Positions 33,544 through 42,860 of a stretch of DNA of 64,000 nt are shown piece after piece (positions within the stretch are counted from its first letter, which is position 1; each line of letters opens with the position of its first letter). Position numbers and translations under genes: made by a program. The stretch comes from Polytrichum commune (Eukaryota > Streptophyta > Polytrichopsida > Polytrichales > Polytrichaceae). Under the pieces are notes generated by a model that worked only from the letters and a program-made list of their open reading frames with translations, had not been told where the DNA came from and did no database searches. The stretch lies in the NCBI GenBank assembly GCA_950295325.1, contig OX485806.1, positions 53,439,169-53,503,168 on the forward strand, read 5' to 3'.

Positions 33544-36380
33544 TTATCTTCTCTTCTCATGGTTTGAGTATGCTCAATATTCTCCTCCGCTTCGATACGG
33601 GTCAAATCTAGTGTCTTTAATTGTTCCATTCTCTTTTTAAGAACGGGATGCCATTCTTGATTCCTTTGAAGATTCTCCTCGTGGTAAATGAATGTCAATG
33701 GAAGTAATGCTTCCGTTCCAAATACCAATGAGAATGGTGTATGCTTGGTGGTGACTTTGTATGCCGTTCTATATGCCCATAGTGCCGCATATAGTTTAGT
33801 GTCCCAATCCGTGCGATTGGCGTTTACCATTTTGGTAAGTGTCGTTTTAATGACTTTGTTCGTGCTTTCGGCTTGTCCGTTGGCTTGAGGGTAGTAAGTT
33901 GTCGATTTACGATGTAAGACCATAAATGTCTTGGTTAAAATTTGAATTGTCTCATTTAGAAAGTGATTCCCTTGGTCACTAACTAGTTCAATCGGACATC
34001 CGAATTTGGTGATGATCTCCTCAAATATGAATTTCGCGGTAGATGTCGCGGTATTATCCTTAAGTGCTCTCGCTTCAACCCATTTGGTAGTGTAGTCCGT
34101 GGCGGTGATGATGTATCTATTTTTAGTACCTTTGGCGGGAGGATTGATTGGACCTATAAAGTCTAATCCCCATCTTTGAAAGACTTCCGTAGGCATGATT
34201 GGGTGTAATGGTTGTGCGGATTTGGAGACTTTTGGTCCCACTCTTTGGCATATGTCGCATTGTTTGCAATACATATATACATCCTTTTTCATAGTAGGCC
34301 ACCAATAAAGAGCCATTAATATTTTGTGTAATGTGATGTTTGCCGCGAAATGTCCTCCCGCAATGCCCTCATGTGCTTCGGCAATGATCGCCTCGGTAAT
34401 TGGTCCGGATACACATCTCCTTTTCATGCCATCGGCTCTTTCTTTGATTAATTGGTCTCCGTTGATGAGTTGAAAAGGTCTACTTCTTATCGCTATTTGT
34501 TGTCTTTGAGAAGTTGTTGCCGGTGTTGTCAATCTCCCGTGCGATAAGTAGTCAATAAATGGTGTTCTCCAATCTTCTTGTTGATCGGTGGTAATTGCTC
34601 CGCATTGAATTTTGGTTGTTTCTTTCTTCTTACATTTCGGACATTCTCCATTGATATAATGTTCCGTATCTTGTACTATGGTAGGCCACCAATAAGGCCC
34701 GTTAAATATTTGTTGAATTGTATCATTCGGGTTGAGATGATAACCATTTTGTTCATGCACTCTTTTTATTAGATGCTTGATTGGATCTCCCGCGATACAT
34801 ATTTTCGTTTCTCCGTGGTCTACTTCCTTCCGTAAATCTCCCTCTTCCATAAAGTAAGTTCCATTCTCTTGTTCAAATGGATGTCGATCTCCGGTTGTTC
34901 CTTGAATCAAGTACTCTACTATTGGTGCTCTCCAATCCAAATTGGTTGATTCATTCTTTCGTGTCGTTGGTCTAGTACCAATTCTTTGTTTGATGAAACT
35001 TTGAATATCGCGAGTCATCGTAGGCCACCAATATGGTCTTTGTGTTGCTTGTTTTATCATTTCTTCACATGTTTGATATTTTTCATGAAGTTCCTTTAAA
35101 AATCCTTGTATCCGATTCTCCGATATGCATTCTTTAGGTATCTCATTGGCGACAAATCGTCTCATTAGTTTCCCATTCATGATGGCGAAGAATTGACTTC
35201 TATTCGCAATCCGTTCCTTCTCTTCTCCGGTTAAGTCATTGCTCATTACCTTTCCGAATAATAAGTATTCGAGGTAAGGTTTTCTCCAATCCGATGGTGA
35301 CATTTGCTTTAATATAGTCACTTGTTTATCTTTTAGATTCATCTCTTCTTGCTTCCCATTGAGTTGTAACATGCATTCTTCACATTCGTATTCCGCGTGA
35401 TACTTGATGTCTTCGTCAATTGTAGGCCACCAATAAGGACTAAAGAATATTAATTGTTTAGTCATAGGTAGGGTCAAATGCTTGCCTTTTGCGTTGTGAG
35501 TGGCCGCTATGAATTTTCCTCCTCGACTTCGTGTGACACATATTCGTGTATCTCCGTTGGGTAGTAATCTTATCAAGGTTCCTCCGTTGAGGATGAACCG
35601 TTTGCATTTGTTTGCCCATCGGAGTTGTTTTTCATTGGTAATATTTTCTCCACTTACTTGTCCATTTCTTAAGTACTCAAAATAGGGTTTTCTCCAATCC
35701 GTCGAGTGGTTTTCTTCCGTAGTTGACTCGTCATCCGATACCGAGTCTAGTACTAGAGTATCATTTTCAAGTTCATGTATTCGTCCTTCATTTTGTCGTA
35801 AGCAAACCGGACATTCTTCGCAATAACTTGCTACGTCCCTCTTTCTTGTTGGCCACCAATAAGGTCCACTTAATATGGTGAACCAAGTATTTTCGAAGGG
35901 TTGATGATGGCCTTCTTGTTCATGCGCTTCCGCGATGATCTCCTCAATAACTTGTCCCGCTATGCATGTTTTTGATTCTCCACTTGGGCTAATTCGTATT
36001 AGTTTATCTCCATCCATGATGTAGGGTTCACTAGCCCGTCTTATGCGCGTTTGTTCCTCTTCCGTTGTTCCGATTGTTAACAATTTTCCATACTTGAGAT
36101 ATTCTTTGAACGGTTTTCTCCAATCTTCCGTTGGTTGGACATATACCATGTACCATTCAAGGCATGGTGTCATGTTTTCCTTTCCTCGTTCACTTTCTTC
36201 ACTTACTTGCTCTTTTCCTTCCATGTAATCATCTTCTTCTTCTAGTACCTCTATACAAAATAAATTTGCATCCGGTAGTTGGTCGTTTACTCCGGTGGGT
36301 GGTTCTCCATTATCAATTCTTGAGAGGTGATCCGCCATCACGTGTCGTCTCCCGGGCATATACACAATCTCAAAATCGTA
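33531..36380 (-). CDS. RNase H end and integrase with five zinc-binding modules
   Basis: It continues the frame of the preceding polyprotein after one TAA codon. Residues here are counted from the Met at 36,365. 'ADHLSRIDNGE' closes RNase H. Then five related modules follow at residues 81-190, 223-334, 359-460, 477-580 and 598-708 (36125-35796, 35699-35364, 35291-34986, 34937-34626, 34574-34242). Each starts 'DWRKPY-EYL--G' and ends in 'PYWWPT' plus a Cys pair. Modules 1, 2, 4 and 5 keep H-H-C-C zinc ligands; module 3 has lost the Cys pair. Only module 5 adjoins the catalytic core: 'WGLDFIGPI' (D735), 'VSDQGNHF' (D797) and 'GQAESTNK' (E833), spaced D-x35-E. Other gypsy integrases have one module. 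The frame ends at TAA 33,531 and the tail continues in another frame. Confidence 0.9.
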   Translation of the reverse strand, partial: YDFEIVYMPGRRHVMADHLSRIDNGEPPTGVNDQLPDANLFCIEVLEEEDDYMEGKEQVSEESERGKENMTPCLEWYMVYVQPTEDWRKPFKEYLKYGKLLTIGTTEEEQTRIRRASEPYIMDGDKLIRISPSGESKTCIAGQVIEEIIAEAHEQEGHHQPFENTWFTILSGPYWWPTRKRDVASYCEECPVCLRQNEGRIHELENDTLVLDSVSDDESTTEENHSTDWRKPYFEYLRNGQVSGENITNEKQLRWANKCKRFILNGGTLIRLLPNGDTRICVTRSRGGKFIAATHNAKGKHLTLPMTKQLIFFSPYWWPTIDEDIKYHAEYECEECMLQLNGKQEEMNLKDKQVTILKQMSPSDWRKPYLEYLLFGKVMSNDLTGEEKERIANRSQFFAIMNGKLMRRFVANEIPKECISENRIQGFLKELHEKYQTCEEMIKQATQRPYWWPTMTRDIQSFIKQRIGTRPTTRKNESTNLDWRAPIVEYLIQGTTGDRHPFEQENGTYFMEEGDLRKEVDHGETKICIAGDPIKHLIKRVHEQNGYHLNPNDTIQQIFNGPYWWPTIVQDTEHYINGECPKCKKKETTKIQCGAITTDQQEDWRTPFIDYLSHGRLTTPATTSQRQQIAIRSRPFQLINGDQLIKERADGMKRRCVSGPITEAIIAEAHEGIAGGHFAANITLHKILMALYWWPTMKKDVYMYCKQCDICQRVGPKVSKSAQPLHPIMPTEVFQRWGLDFIGPINPPAKGTKNRYIITATDYTTKWVEARALKDNTATSTAKFIFEEIITKFGCPIELVSDQGNHFLNETIQILTKTFMVLHRKSTTYYPQANGQAESTNKVIKTTLTKMVNANRTDWDTKLYAALWAYRTAYKVTTKHTPFSLVFGTEALLPLTFIYHEENLQRNQEWHPVLKKRMEQLKTLDLTRIEAEENIEHTQTMRREDKIKL

Positions 36381-39300
36381 TTATTGTAGAAGAAGCATCC
36401 ATCTTGCGATTCTTCCCGAGATTATTGGTCTATTTATCAAGTATAACAATGCTTGATGATCCACGTAAAACACGAAATGATTCGCCAAAAGGTAGTGTCG
36501 GAATTTGTTTACCGAATATACCATTGCTAATGCTTCGCGTTCCGTTGTACTATAATTTTTCTCCGCTTGATTTAGTAATCGGCTTGCATAATATATAGGT
36601 GAGTCAATATTTCCATTCACATTTTGCGCTAGTACCGCTCCAATGGCTATGTTTGATGCATCATAATGGACATGGAATTCCATTGACCAATTTGGAGCCA
36701 TTAGTATTGGTGTCATAGTTAGAAGTCTCTTGACTAGTTCAAATGTTTGTTGGCAATTTGTCGTCCATTCAAATGCTTCATCCTTTTTGAGGAGAGCATA
36801 AAGAGGTCTCGTAATTTGTGCAAACATCCATATGAATCTCCTATGGTATGTTACCGAGCCTAAGAATGCTCGTAAACTCTTGACATTTGTTGGTGGTGGT
36901 AAGTTTTGTATCACGGAGATCTTTTTGGGATCTATCAAAAGTCCCTCTTTGCAAACTACGTGACCGAGTAATCTTCCCGAGGTCACGCAAATCATGCACT
37001 TCTCCGGATTAAGACTTAATCCACACTCTCTACATCGTTGAAGACAAAGTTTAAGGTGTTTGATATGATCCGCCTTTGTCCCATATATACTAAAATCGTC
37101 CAAAAATACTTTCATAAAATCATTTAGAAACTCCGCGAAAATCGTCATTACTCCCCTTTGGAAAGTAGATGGCGCACTCATAAGTCCAAATGACATCACT
37201 CTAGTAGCATAAGCTCCCCACTCCGTAATAAAACAAGTTTTCGGTTGATCCTCCGGTGCTACCCTCACTTGATTGTAACCACTAAATCCATCTAGTAGTG
37301 ACAACATCTCGTGTCCGGCTACCGTCTCAAGAATCTCCTCCGTGAATGGTAATGGAAATGGGTCGGATTTTGTCGCTCCATTGAGTTTCCGATAATCTAC
37401 GCATACTCTTAACTTCCCATTTTTCTTTGGTACTATCACTATTGGTGAGAGCCATTCCGCTCTATCTACCGGGTAGATGAATCCGGCCTTGAGCAATTTG
37501 TCGATCTCCTCTTTCACCTTCGCCGCATAGTTCGGATTCATTCGATATCTACTTTGCTTGATCGGCTTGGTATTTGGTTTGAGCTCTATCTTATGTTCAC
37601 AAATGTGAGGTGGTATCCCTTTCATATCTTCATACGTCCATGCAAATACATCCTTGTAATCCCTTAATATCTCAATTACTTGGTTTTCATAGGTCGGGTC
37701 AAGTTCCTTTCCTATTCGTACCATTTTGGGATCCTCCGTTGTTCCCAAGTTAATTTCTTTTATCATATCTTCATCTTCGATGGTCCATCTGGCGATTGTC
37801 TTCCCTTTCACCGCTTCGGATGCCGGTGTTCGGTCTATCGCTTGTTCTCCTTCCTTCATCTCATAAAAGTGAGGTGGATAGACTGGTTTCTCTCCCATGT
37901 CTTCTTTTTGTTTTGGAGTTCCTTCTTTGAGTTTAGGGACTTGCTTTTCTTCTTTCTTGGCCTTTGTTTTAGTCCCCTTTTTGTTGATATTCTTCATCTT
38001 TTCTCCATCGACGCTTGTCATAACCATATTGCAATCGGTTTCATATAATTGCTTCAATCCATCTAGCTCCACATCGGCTATGTGGTGTAAGCTTGGATAA
38101 GCTTGATAAACTACTTGTTCCTCTTCATCGGTCAATCCGGCTTCCCAATCAAAACCTTCAATGTTGATTGGTCTTGATGAATCCGGAAGCTTCGGTCTTC
38201 GATTTGTACCAATACATACATCTATTCCATTTTGATATAAAATTAGTTGACTCTTTCCCCAATCGTGCTTGGCACGTGCTTGCTTAAGCCATGGCCGTCC
38301 GAGTAACATTGAGTAGCTATTCTCTTGATTCTCCATCTTAATTACCGTCACGGTAATCTTAAAAGTTAACCCTCCAATATTGATTTTCAAATTCTTGATG
38401 ATTCCAAGTGGCGTTACTTTCCGTTGATCCGCCATCTTGATTGTGAATGGTGCCACTTCAAGTTGTTTCTCTATTCCTAGTTTCCTCATTAAAGTGTCCG
38501 TAATAATGTTTACTCCTGATCCTCCATCTAATAACACATTTGGTATTCGTCGATTCTTAGTCCATACCGTGATCATCGGCATTTCTTCATCGAAATCTTT
38601 TGTGGCTACGAGATATGTTTGAGGGACTTCCCTCTCATCTCGCCCGTTCATGTAAATTGCTTCCATTACCCTTCTTTTGCAATAAGGGGCTATCTCCAAG
38701 AGTTGCCCTATTGTGATATTTGCTTGAGTTGAATCTAGTACTTTTCGAATAATTTGTCCTACCCTCGTCCGGGGTTCTTCTTTCATCGCTTCTCCCTTAG
38801 CGGATTTTCGGTACTTTGGGGCCAGATCTTCTGGCTCTAAAAGATCTTCGCCCGCTTCCCGTTGGATCTCCTTGATCTCATTCGTTACTTGGCGGTGTAT
38901 CTCCCCCTTCTTCTTCCACTCCGAATCCTCCGGTGCATCCCGCAACACTTGTGACTCGTGTTCTTTTCGCCTATTCTTTGGCTCATTCTCATTCTCACTA
39001 AGCTCTTCGCTTTCTTCATCCATAACCTTTATAGTATCCTTTTCATCATCACTATCACTATTCTCCGAGTCTTCGCTCTTTCTATCATCTTCTTCATCTT
39101 CCAATTCACTCTCTTCCTTAGAGTTTTCTTTCGCCGCTCTTTGGGCTCTTGTCATCACACACACACTTGGTGTCACTACATTTGCCGCCACCATGGGCTT
39201 CTTCGCGTAATCATTCGCTTCATCTTGATGTTTCCTAAACAATGAGCACTCCGGCTTTCTATGACCCGGTTGATGACAATAATAGCACTCGTCGGCGTTG

Positions 39301-41096
39301 CCTTCCCGTCGCGGTAGGCCAGTGTACCCGATTCTCGGCGCGGCTTTTTGGCCATTGTTGTCCATCACATCCCTTGGGTATTCCAATCTCCCGTGATTAA
39401 TAGGTCCTCTAGGGCCGCCTGTAAAGGGGTATGTCGCTTCCCTCCGGTAATTGTCATACGGGTACCGATCTCCTCTTCGGTATTCCTGCCCGTGATAGGG
39501 GTATTCTTCATCCCTTTGCTTATCTCTCCCTTGATAGGGGTATCTCATATCTCGCCGATTCTCCCCGAACCGCGGTCTATCTTCATCTCTAAATCTCGGA
39601 GGTTCGGCTCCCGCCCTTCTCCGGTTGTTGTTGAATTGTGGTTGTACTTGATTCACTCCATATCTCCTTTCTCTCCTTCGTCCATCATAAACACATTCAT
39701 TTGTATTGTGGGTAGTACTATTGCAATTTGTGCAATTCTTTAATTGGCATTCATTCGAATAATGACCTTCGTTCCGGCATTTCTGGCAAGTGACTCCTGT
39801 TCTAAACTTCCGAGTACCGATTGCGAGTTCCTCTATCTCTCGTTTAAGAGCCTTTAAATCATCCTTAGTAATATCGGCTTTCTTAGCCTTTCCCTTTTTC
39901 TTCTTTCTCTGTGCTTCTCCGTCGGAATCGCTACTTGAATCTCCACTTGATTCGTCTTCTCTCATTCTTTCCCTTTTCGTTTTGCTCATCTCAATCTTTC
40001 GTGCCGAAGCTAATGCTTCCTCCAAGGTATCACTTGGTAAAATGTTCACGTACTTTTCGTACTCTTTCCTTAGTCCATTTATGAACCAAGTTTTTCTAAT
40101 TTGTTCTCCCGGCGCAGGTTGAATCTTTGCAGCCGCTACCATTACTCGTTCATAGAATTCTTCCACCGATTCATCTTTCTTTTGCTTTACGTGTGACAAG
40201 TTGTTGATGATCTCCCCTTCCGATTTGGTTGATCGGAATCTTTGGATAAAAGTTGTCTTTAAATCGTTCCAATTCAAAAAGTGATTCGCGGGAAATTGGG
40301 TGTACCATTCTAGTGCCTTTTTCTTAAGAGTCACCGGAAACAATCTTAGTTTCTCCGCATCGGTTCCTTCTTGATTGGCATGACATATATTGACATACTC
40401 TTGTATGTAAGTGTCCGGATCCTCTTTTCCTTTGTATGTGGGAAGAGGTATCTTCCCTCTTCTAGGCGGGGGTGGTGCTCCTCCCGACATGGCTATAGTT
40501 CCACTTCCTCTTCCTCCTCCGGAACTTCCAATATTCGTCCCTAATGACGTTGTTCCGGATCTTGTTGTGCTATTAATCGGTACCCTATAGTCAAATCTTT
40601 GTTCACTAGCCCTTACTTGTTGCAAAAATTCTTCAAATGTTTGGTTGACTTGTCTTGATGTTGGTTCCTCACTTTGAGTTGTTGTTGAATTTTCGTTCTC
40701 TACTATGCTTTCTTGTGTGTCTTGATCAAAATTAATATTCCGGGGTATCCCTTCTCTAGTGTTCGTTCCGAATGTTCCTAATGGAGTGACGGTGTCTCCT
40801 TGCTCTTCTCTATTTATGTTTTCGTATTCGTAAGGTGATGGTCGGTCTAGGTTATCATTTGTTAGTGGTGGGGATGGTGATCTAGATACTTCAAGACCTT
40901 CGGCTCTTTGTTTCTCCCGTCTCTCGTATCGTTCCGCTCTCTCTCTTCTTTGCCTCTCGGCTCTTTCTTCTTCGCTATTGGGGTTTACTCCATGTTGCAT
41001 ACGGTTAATGTGCTTACGTTCGGCCTCGGCCTCTCTCCTAGATGGCGGCGAACGACTTCGCTCCCTAGTGTCTTCCTCTTCGTCGTACATTAACAC
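36381..41096 (-). CDS. Gag-protease-RT-RNase H polyprotein (1,571 codons)
   Basis: One open frame starts at 41,096. The N-terminal 200 residues are charged and serine-rich. Residues 213-370 are a retrotransposon gag domain ('PLPTYKGKEDPDTYIQEY', 'ALEWYTQFP', 'FIQRFRSTKSE'). Three C-x2-C-x4-H-x4-C knuckles lie at 437-450, 455-468 and 604-617; most gypsy gags have one or two. Between them is a repeated R/Y-rich 'RYPY' stretch. Protease has 'LLDGGSGVN' (857-861) and 'LLGRPWL'. RT spans about 1,200-1,390 with 'VFLDDFSIYG' (catalytic DD at 1,333-1,334). RNase H starts at 'HVHYDASNIAIG' (D1479) and 'TTEREALAM'. TAA at 36,381-36,383 cuts the frame inside RNase H; the same frame continues at once, so a single Glu-codon change would explain it. 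Confidence 0.93.
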   Translation of the reverse strand: MLMYDEEEDTRERSRSPPSRREAEAERKHINRMQHGVNPNSEEERAERQRRERAERYERREKQRAEGLEVSRSPSPPLTNDNLDRPSPYEYENINREEQGDTVTPLGTFGTNTREGIPRNINFDQDTQESIVENENSTTTQSEEPTSRQVNQTFEEFLQQVRASEQRFDYRVPINSTTRSGTTSLGTNIGSSGGGRGSGTIAMSGGAPPPPRRGKIPLPTYKGKEDPDTYIQEYVNICHANQEGTDAEKLRLFPVTLKKKALEWYTQFPANHFLNWNDLKTTFIQRFRSTKSEGEIINNLSHVKQKKDESVEEFYERVMVAAAKIQPAPGEQIRKTWFINGLRKEYEKYVNILPSDTLEEALASARKIEMSKTKRERMREDESSGDSSSDSDGEAQRKKKKGKAKKADITKDDLKALKREIEELAIGTRKFRTGVTCQKCRNEGHYSNECQLKNCTNCNSTTHNTNECVYDGRRRERRYGVNQVQPQFNNNRRRAGAEPPRFRDEDRPRFGENRRDMRYPYQGRDKQRDEEYPYHGQEYRRGDRYPYDNYRREATYPFTGGPRGPINHGRLEYPRDVMDNNGQKAAPRIGYTGLPRREGNADECYYCHQPGHRKPECSLFRKHQDEANDYAKKPMVAANVVTPSVCVMTRAQRAAKENSKEESELEDEEDDRKSEDSENSDSDDEKDTIKVMDEESEELSENENEPKNRRKEHESQVLRDAPEDSEWKKKGEIHRQVTNEIKEIQREAGEDLLEPEDLAPKYRKSAKGEAMKEEPRTRVGQIIRKVLDSTQANITIGQLLEIAPYCKRRVMEAIYMNGRDEREVPQTYLVATKDFDEEMPMITVWTKNRRIPNVLLDGGSGVNIITDTLMRKLGIEKQLEVAPFTIKMADQRKVTPLGIIKNLKINIGGLTFKITVTVIKMENQENSYSMLLGRPWLKQARAKHDWGKSQLILYQNGIDVCIGTNRRPKLPDSSRPINIEGFDWEAGLTDEEEQVVYQAYPSLHHIADVELDGLKQLYETDCNMVMTSVDGEKMKNINKKGTKTKAKKEEKQVPKLKEGTPKQKEDMGEKPVYPPHFYEMKEGEQAIDRTPASEAVKGKTIARWTIEDEDMIKEINLGTTEDPKMVRIGKELDPTYENQVIEILRDYKDVFAWTYEDMKGIPPHICEHKIELKPNTKPIKQSRYRMNPNYAAKVKEEIDKLLKAGFIYPVDRAEWLSPIVIVPKKNGKLRVCVDYRKLNGATKSDPFPLPFTEEILETVAGHEMLSLLDGFSGYNQVRVAPEDQPKTCFITEWGAYATRVMSFGLMSAPSTFQRGVMTIFAEFLNDFMKVFLDDFSIYGTKADHIKHLKLCLQRCRECGLSLNPEKCMICVTSGRLLGHVVCKEGLLIDPKKISVIQNLPPPTNVKSLRAFLGSVTYHRRFIWMFAQITRPLYALLKKDEAFEWTTNCQQTFELVKRLLTMTPILMAPNWSMEFHVHYDASNIAIGAVLAQNVNGNIDSPIYYASRLLNQAEKNYSTTEREALAMVYSVNKFRHYLLANHFVFYVDHQALLYLINRPIISGRIARWMLLLQ

Positions 41097-41462
41097 TACT
41101 TAGCATGATCTTAGACCACCCTAGTTGGCCCTCCCGGCTTCAACTATGTGCATTCTATATTCACCCTTTCGCTAGTACGGTTCTTAGGACACACTATTCT
41201 TCTTGACTCAATTAGTTTTCTCTTCCTCTTCGTCGTACATTAACACTACTTAGCATGATCTTAGATCACCCTAGTCGGCCCTCCCGGCTTCAACTATGTG
41301 CATCTATATTCATCCTTTCGCTAGTACGACTCTTAGGACAAATTGTCTCTTAATCTAATTTTCTCTTCCTCCCCAATGGATTCTTAAAATTTCACTCGTT
41401 TAACTTGATCAACCCTCGCTCACTATTTTCCAATTTCTCTAGTCCGTTGTAAAGTTTTATCA

Positions 41463-42625
41463 TCACCCTTTCGAAGTACAAGTTATATAATAATCCCTCT
41501 TGTGGGTAGTGGTACCCTCTATGAGTCTTGTGGCGCTTTTCGCCCGTTTCCCGATTCCAATTCTCCCGTGATTCCACACCTTTGAGAATATCTTTGCTTG
41601 TAGTTCTTCCGGTAGTTCGTAGATTCTCCTCTCAAACTCCGATCGATAAGTAAATCCGATTTGTTTCTTGATAAAGTTCTTGGTTGCTTTTGTCTTATAA
41701 ACTTTGTGCATGTTCCACATCAAATCATGGAACCTCTTTACTCCTTCATATTGAGTTAGTACCTTTTCGTCCCAACTAAACTTCGGGTACTCCCAAGGCC
41801 AATGACTCACACTTCCTTTAGTGTCAATGTCTTGTATAGTATCATCAATCACGTATACTCCTTTCACGTTTGATCTCTCAATTTTTCTCAAAATCGCTCT
41901 TTCAACATGTGAGGCTTCAAGTGGTCCGATTAAATGCTTCTCCTCGGATCCTTCTTCTAATCTTTCTCGTAAGTTATCGCGGCAATGGATGTTCTCAAAC
42001 CAAGGAATCATTGATCGTAGCCGGTACCATTACTCGTGTGTAGTATATGTCGTAAAAGAACCCTTCTAGATTATAATGGTACCCACTTTGTTTTGTTGTT
42101 CCCGGCATGCATTCCCACAATGTATCCTTGCCTTTGTTCCACACTTTTGAAAATATGATGGCTTGTAATTCTTCGGGTAAGTCTTTGATTCGTTTCTCAA
42201 ACTCCGATCGGTATGTGAAACTAATCCGTCTTTCTTCAAAACTTCTCTATGCTTGATCGATGTATACTCGGTTCATACATACCATTAAGTCACGAAATCG
42301 TTTGGTGCTAATCCATTCTTCCGCTTTGTTAGATTCTATGATGTAATCGGGATATTCCCACGGCCAACTTGATATTAGTTCCTTTTGGTCGTTCGCTATC
42401 TTCTCCTTTGATTTAACGTTCCAATTTTGCTTGTTGTTCATTGGAAATTTCTCCCGTTGTGTGCCACAATTTGTAAAGTAGTGACTCCTCAATTTCCACT
42501 TGATAGAATTCCTCTTGAGTTTCGATCTCCTTGAGTATCGCCTCGCAAAAAATGATGAAGTTTAATTCATTCAACGTATCACGTATCTCCCGGTCGTCTT
42601 CCGTATGTCTCTTCTCATTTGACAT
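41463..42625 (-). pseudogene. Upstream coding region of the large retrotransposon with duplicated module
   Basis: Between the PBS and gag, minus-strand frames encode two related modules. The first (about 42,490-42,050, with one frame change near 42,247) has 'SWPWEYPDY', 'RFRDLMVCMNRVY', 'TYRSEFEKRIKDLPEELQA' and 'FSKVWN'. The second (about 41,860-41,500) repeats these as 'HWPWEYPKF', 'RFHDLMWNMHKVY', 'TYRSEFERRIYELPEELQA' and 'FSKVWN'. A coding region before gag is a recognised feature of Ogre-type elements. I know no function for this module. Stops and the frame change suggest decay or unrecognised splicing. Confidence 0.6.
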
Positions 42626-42837
42626 TCTTACTAGTAAGGCGCATTATCTTCGAATCGTGTTTAGTTCCAATTGGTAGATATGACGTTGCGGTTGTCCGCT
42701 CTTCTTGGCGTAATTCTCCACGTGCTTAGTTAACGCATTCGCCAAGAACCTCCGCTTTCGTCCTTTTCACACTTAAACACCGAGACACATTAAATCACCC
42801 TTTCACATTTAATTTACCGAAACACATTAATGGCAAG

Positions 42838-42857
42838 AATCCCCAGCATGGTCGCCA
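42838..42857 (-). other. Primer binding site, tRNA-Arg-like
   Basis: On the minus strand TGGCGACCATGCTGGGGATT starts three bases after the 5' LTR end. It is of the TGGCGAC...CTGGGGA type used by Ogre elements, reported as complementary to tRNA-Arg. The exact tRNA match was not tested. Confidence 0.7.
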
Positions 42858-42860
42858 AAA

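Noticed and set aside
33531-33545. Programmed -1 frameshift between integrase and its tail
   Set aside because: No standard X-XXY-YYZ slippery site is present; loss of one A from the A run at 33,537-33,540 explains the frame change more simply.
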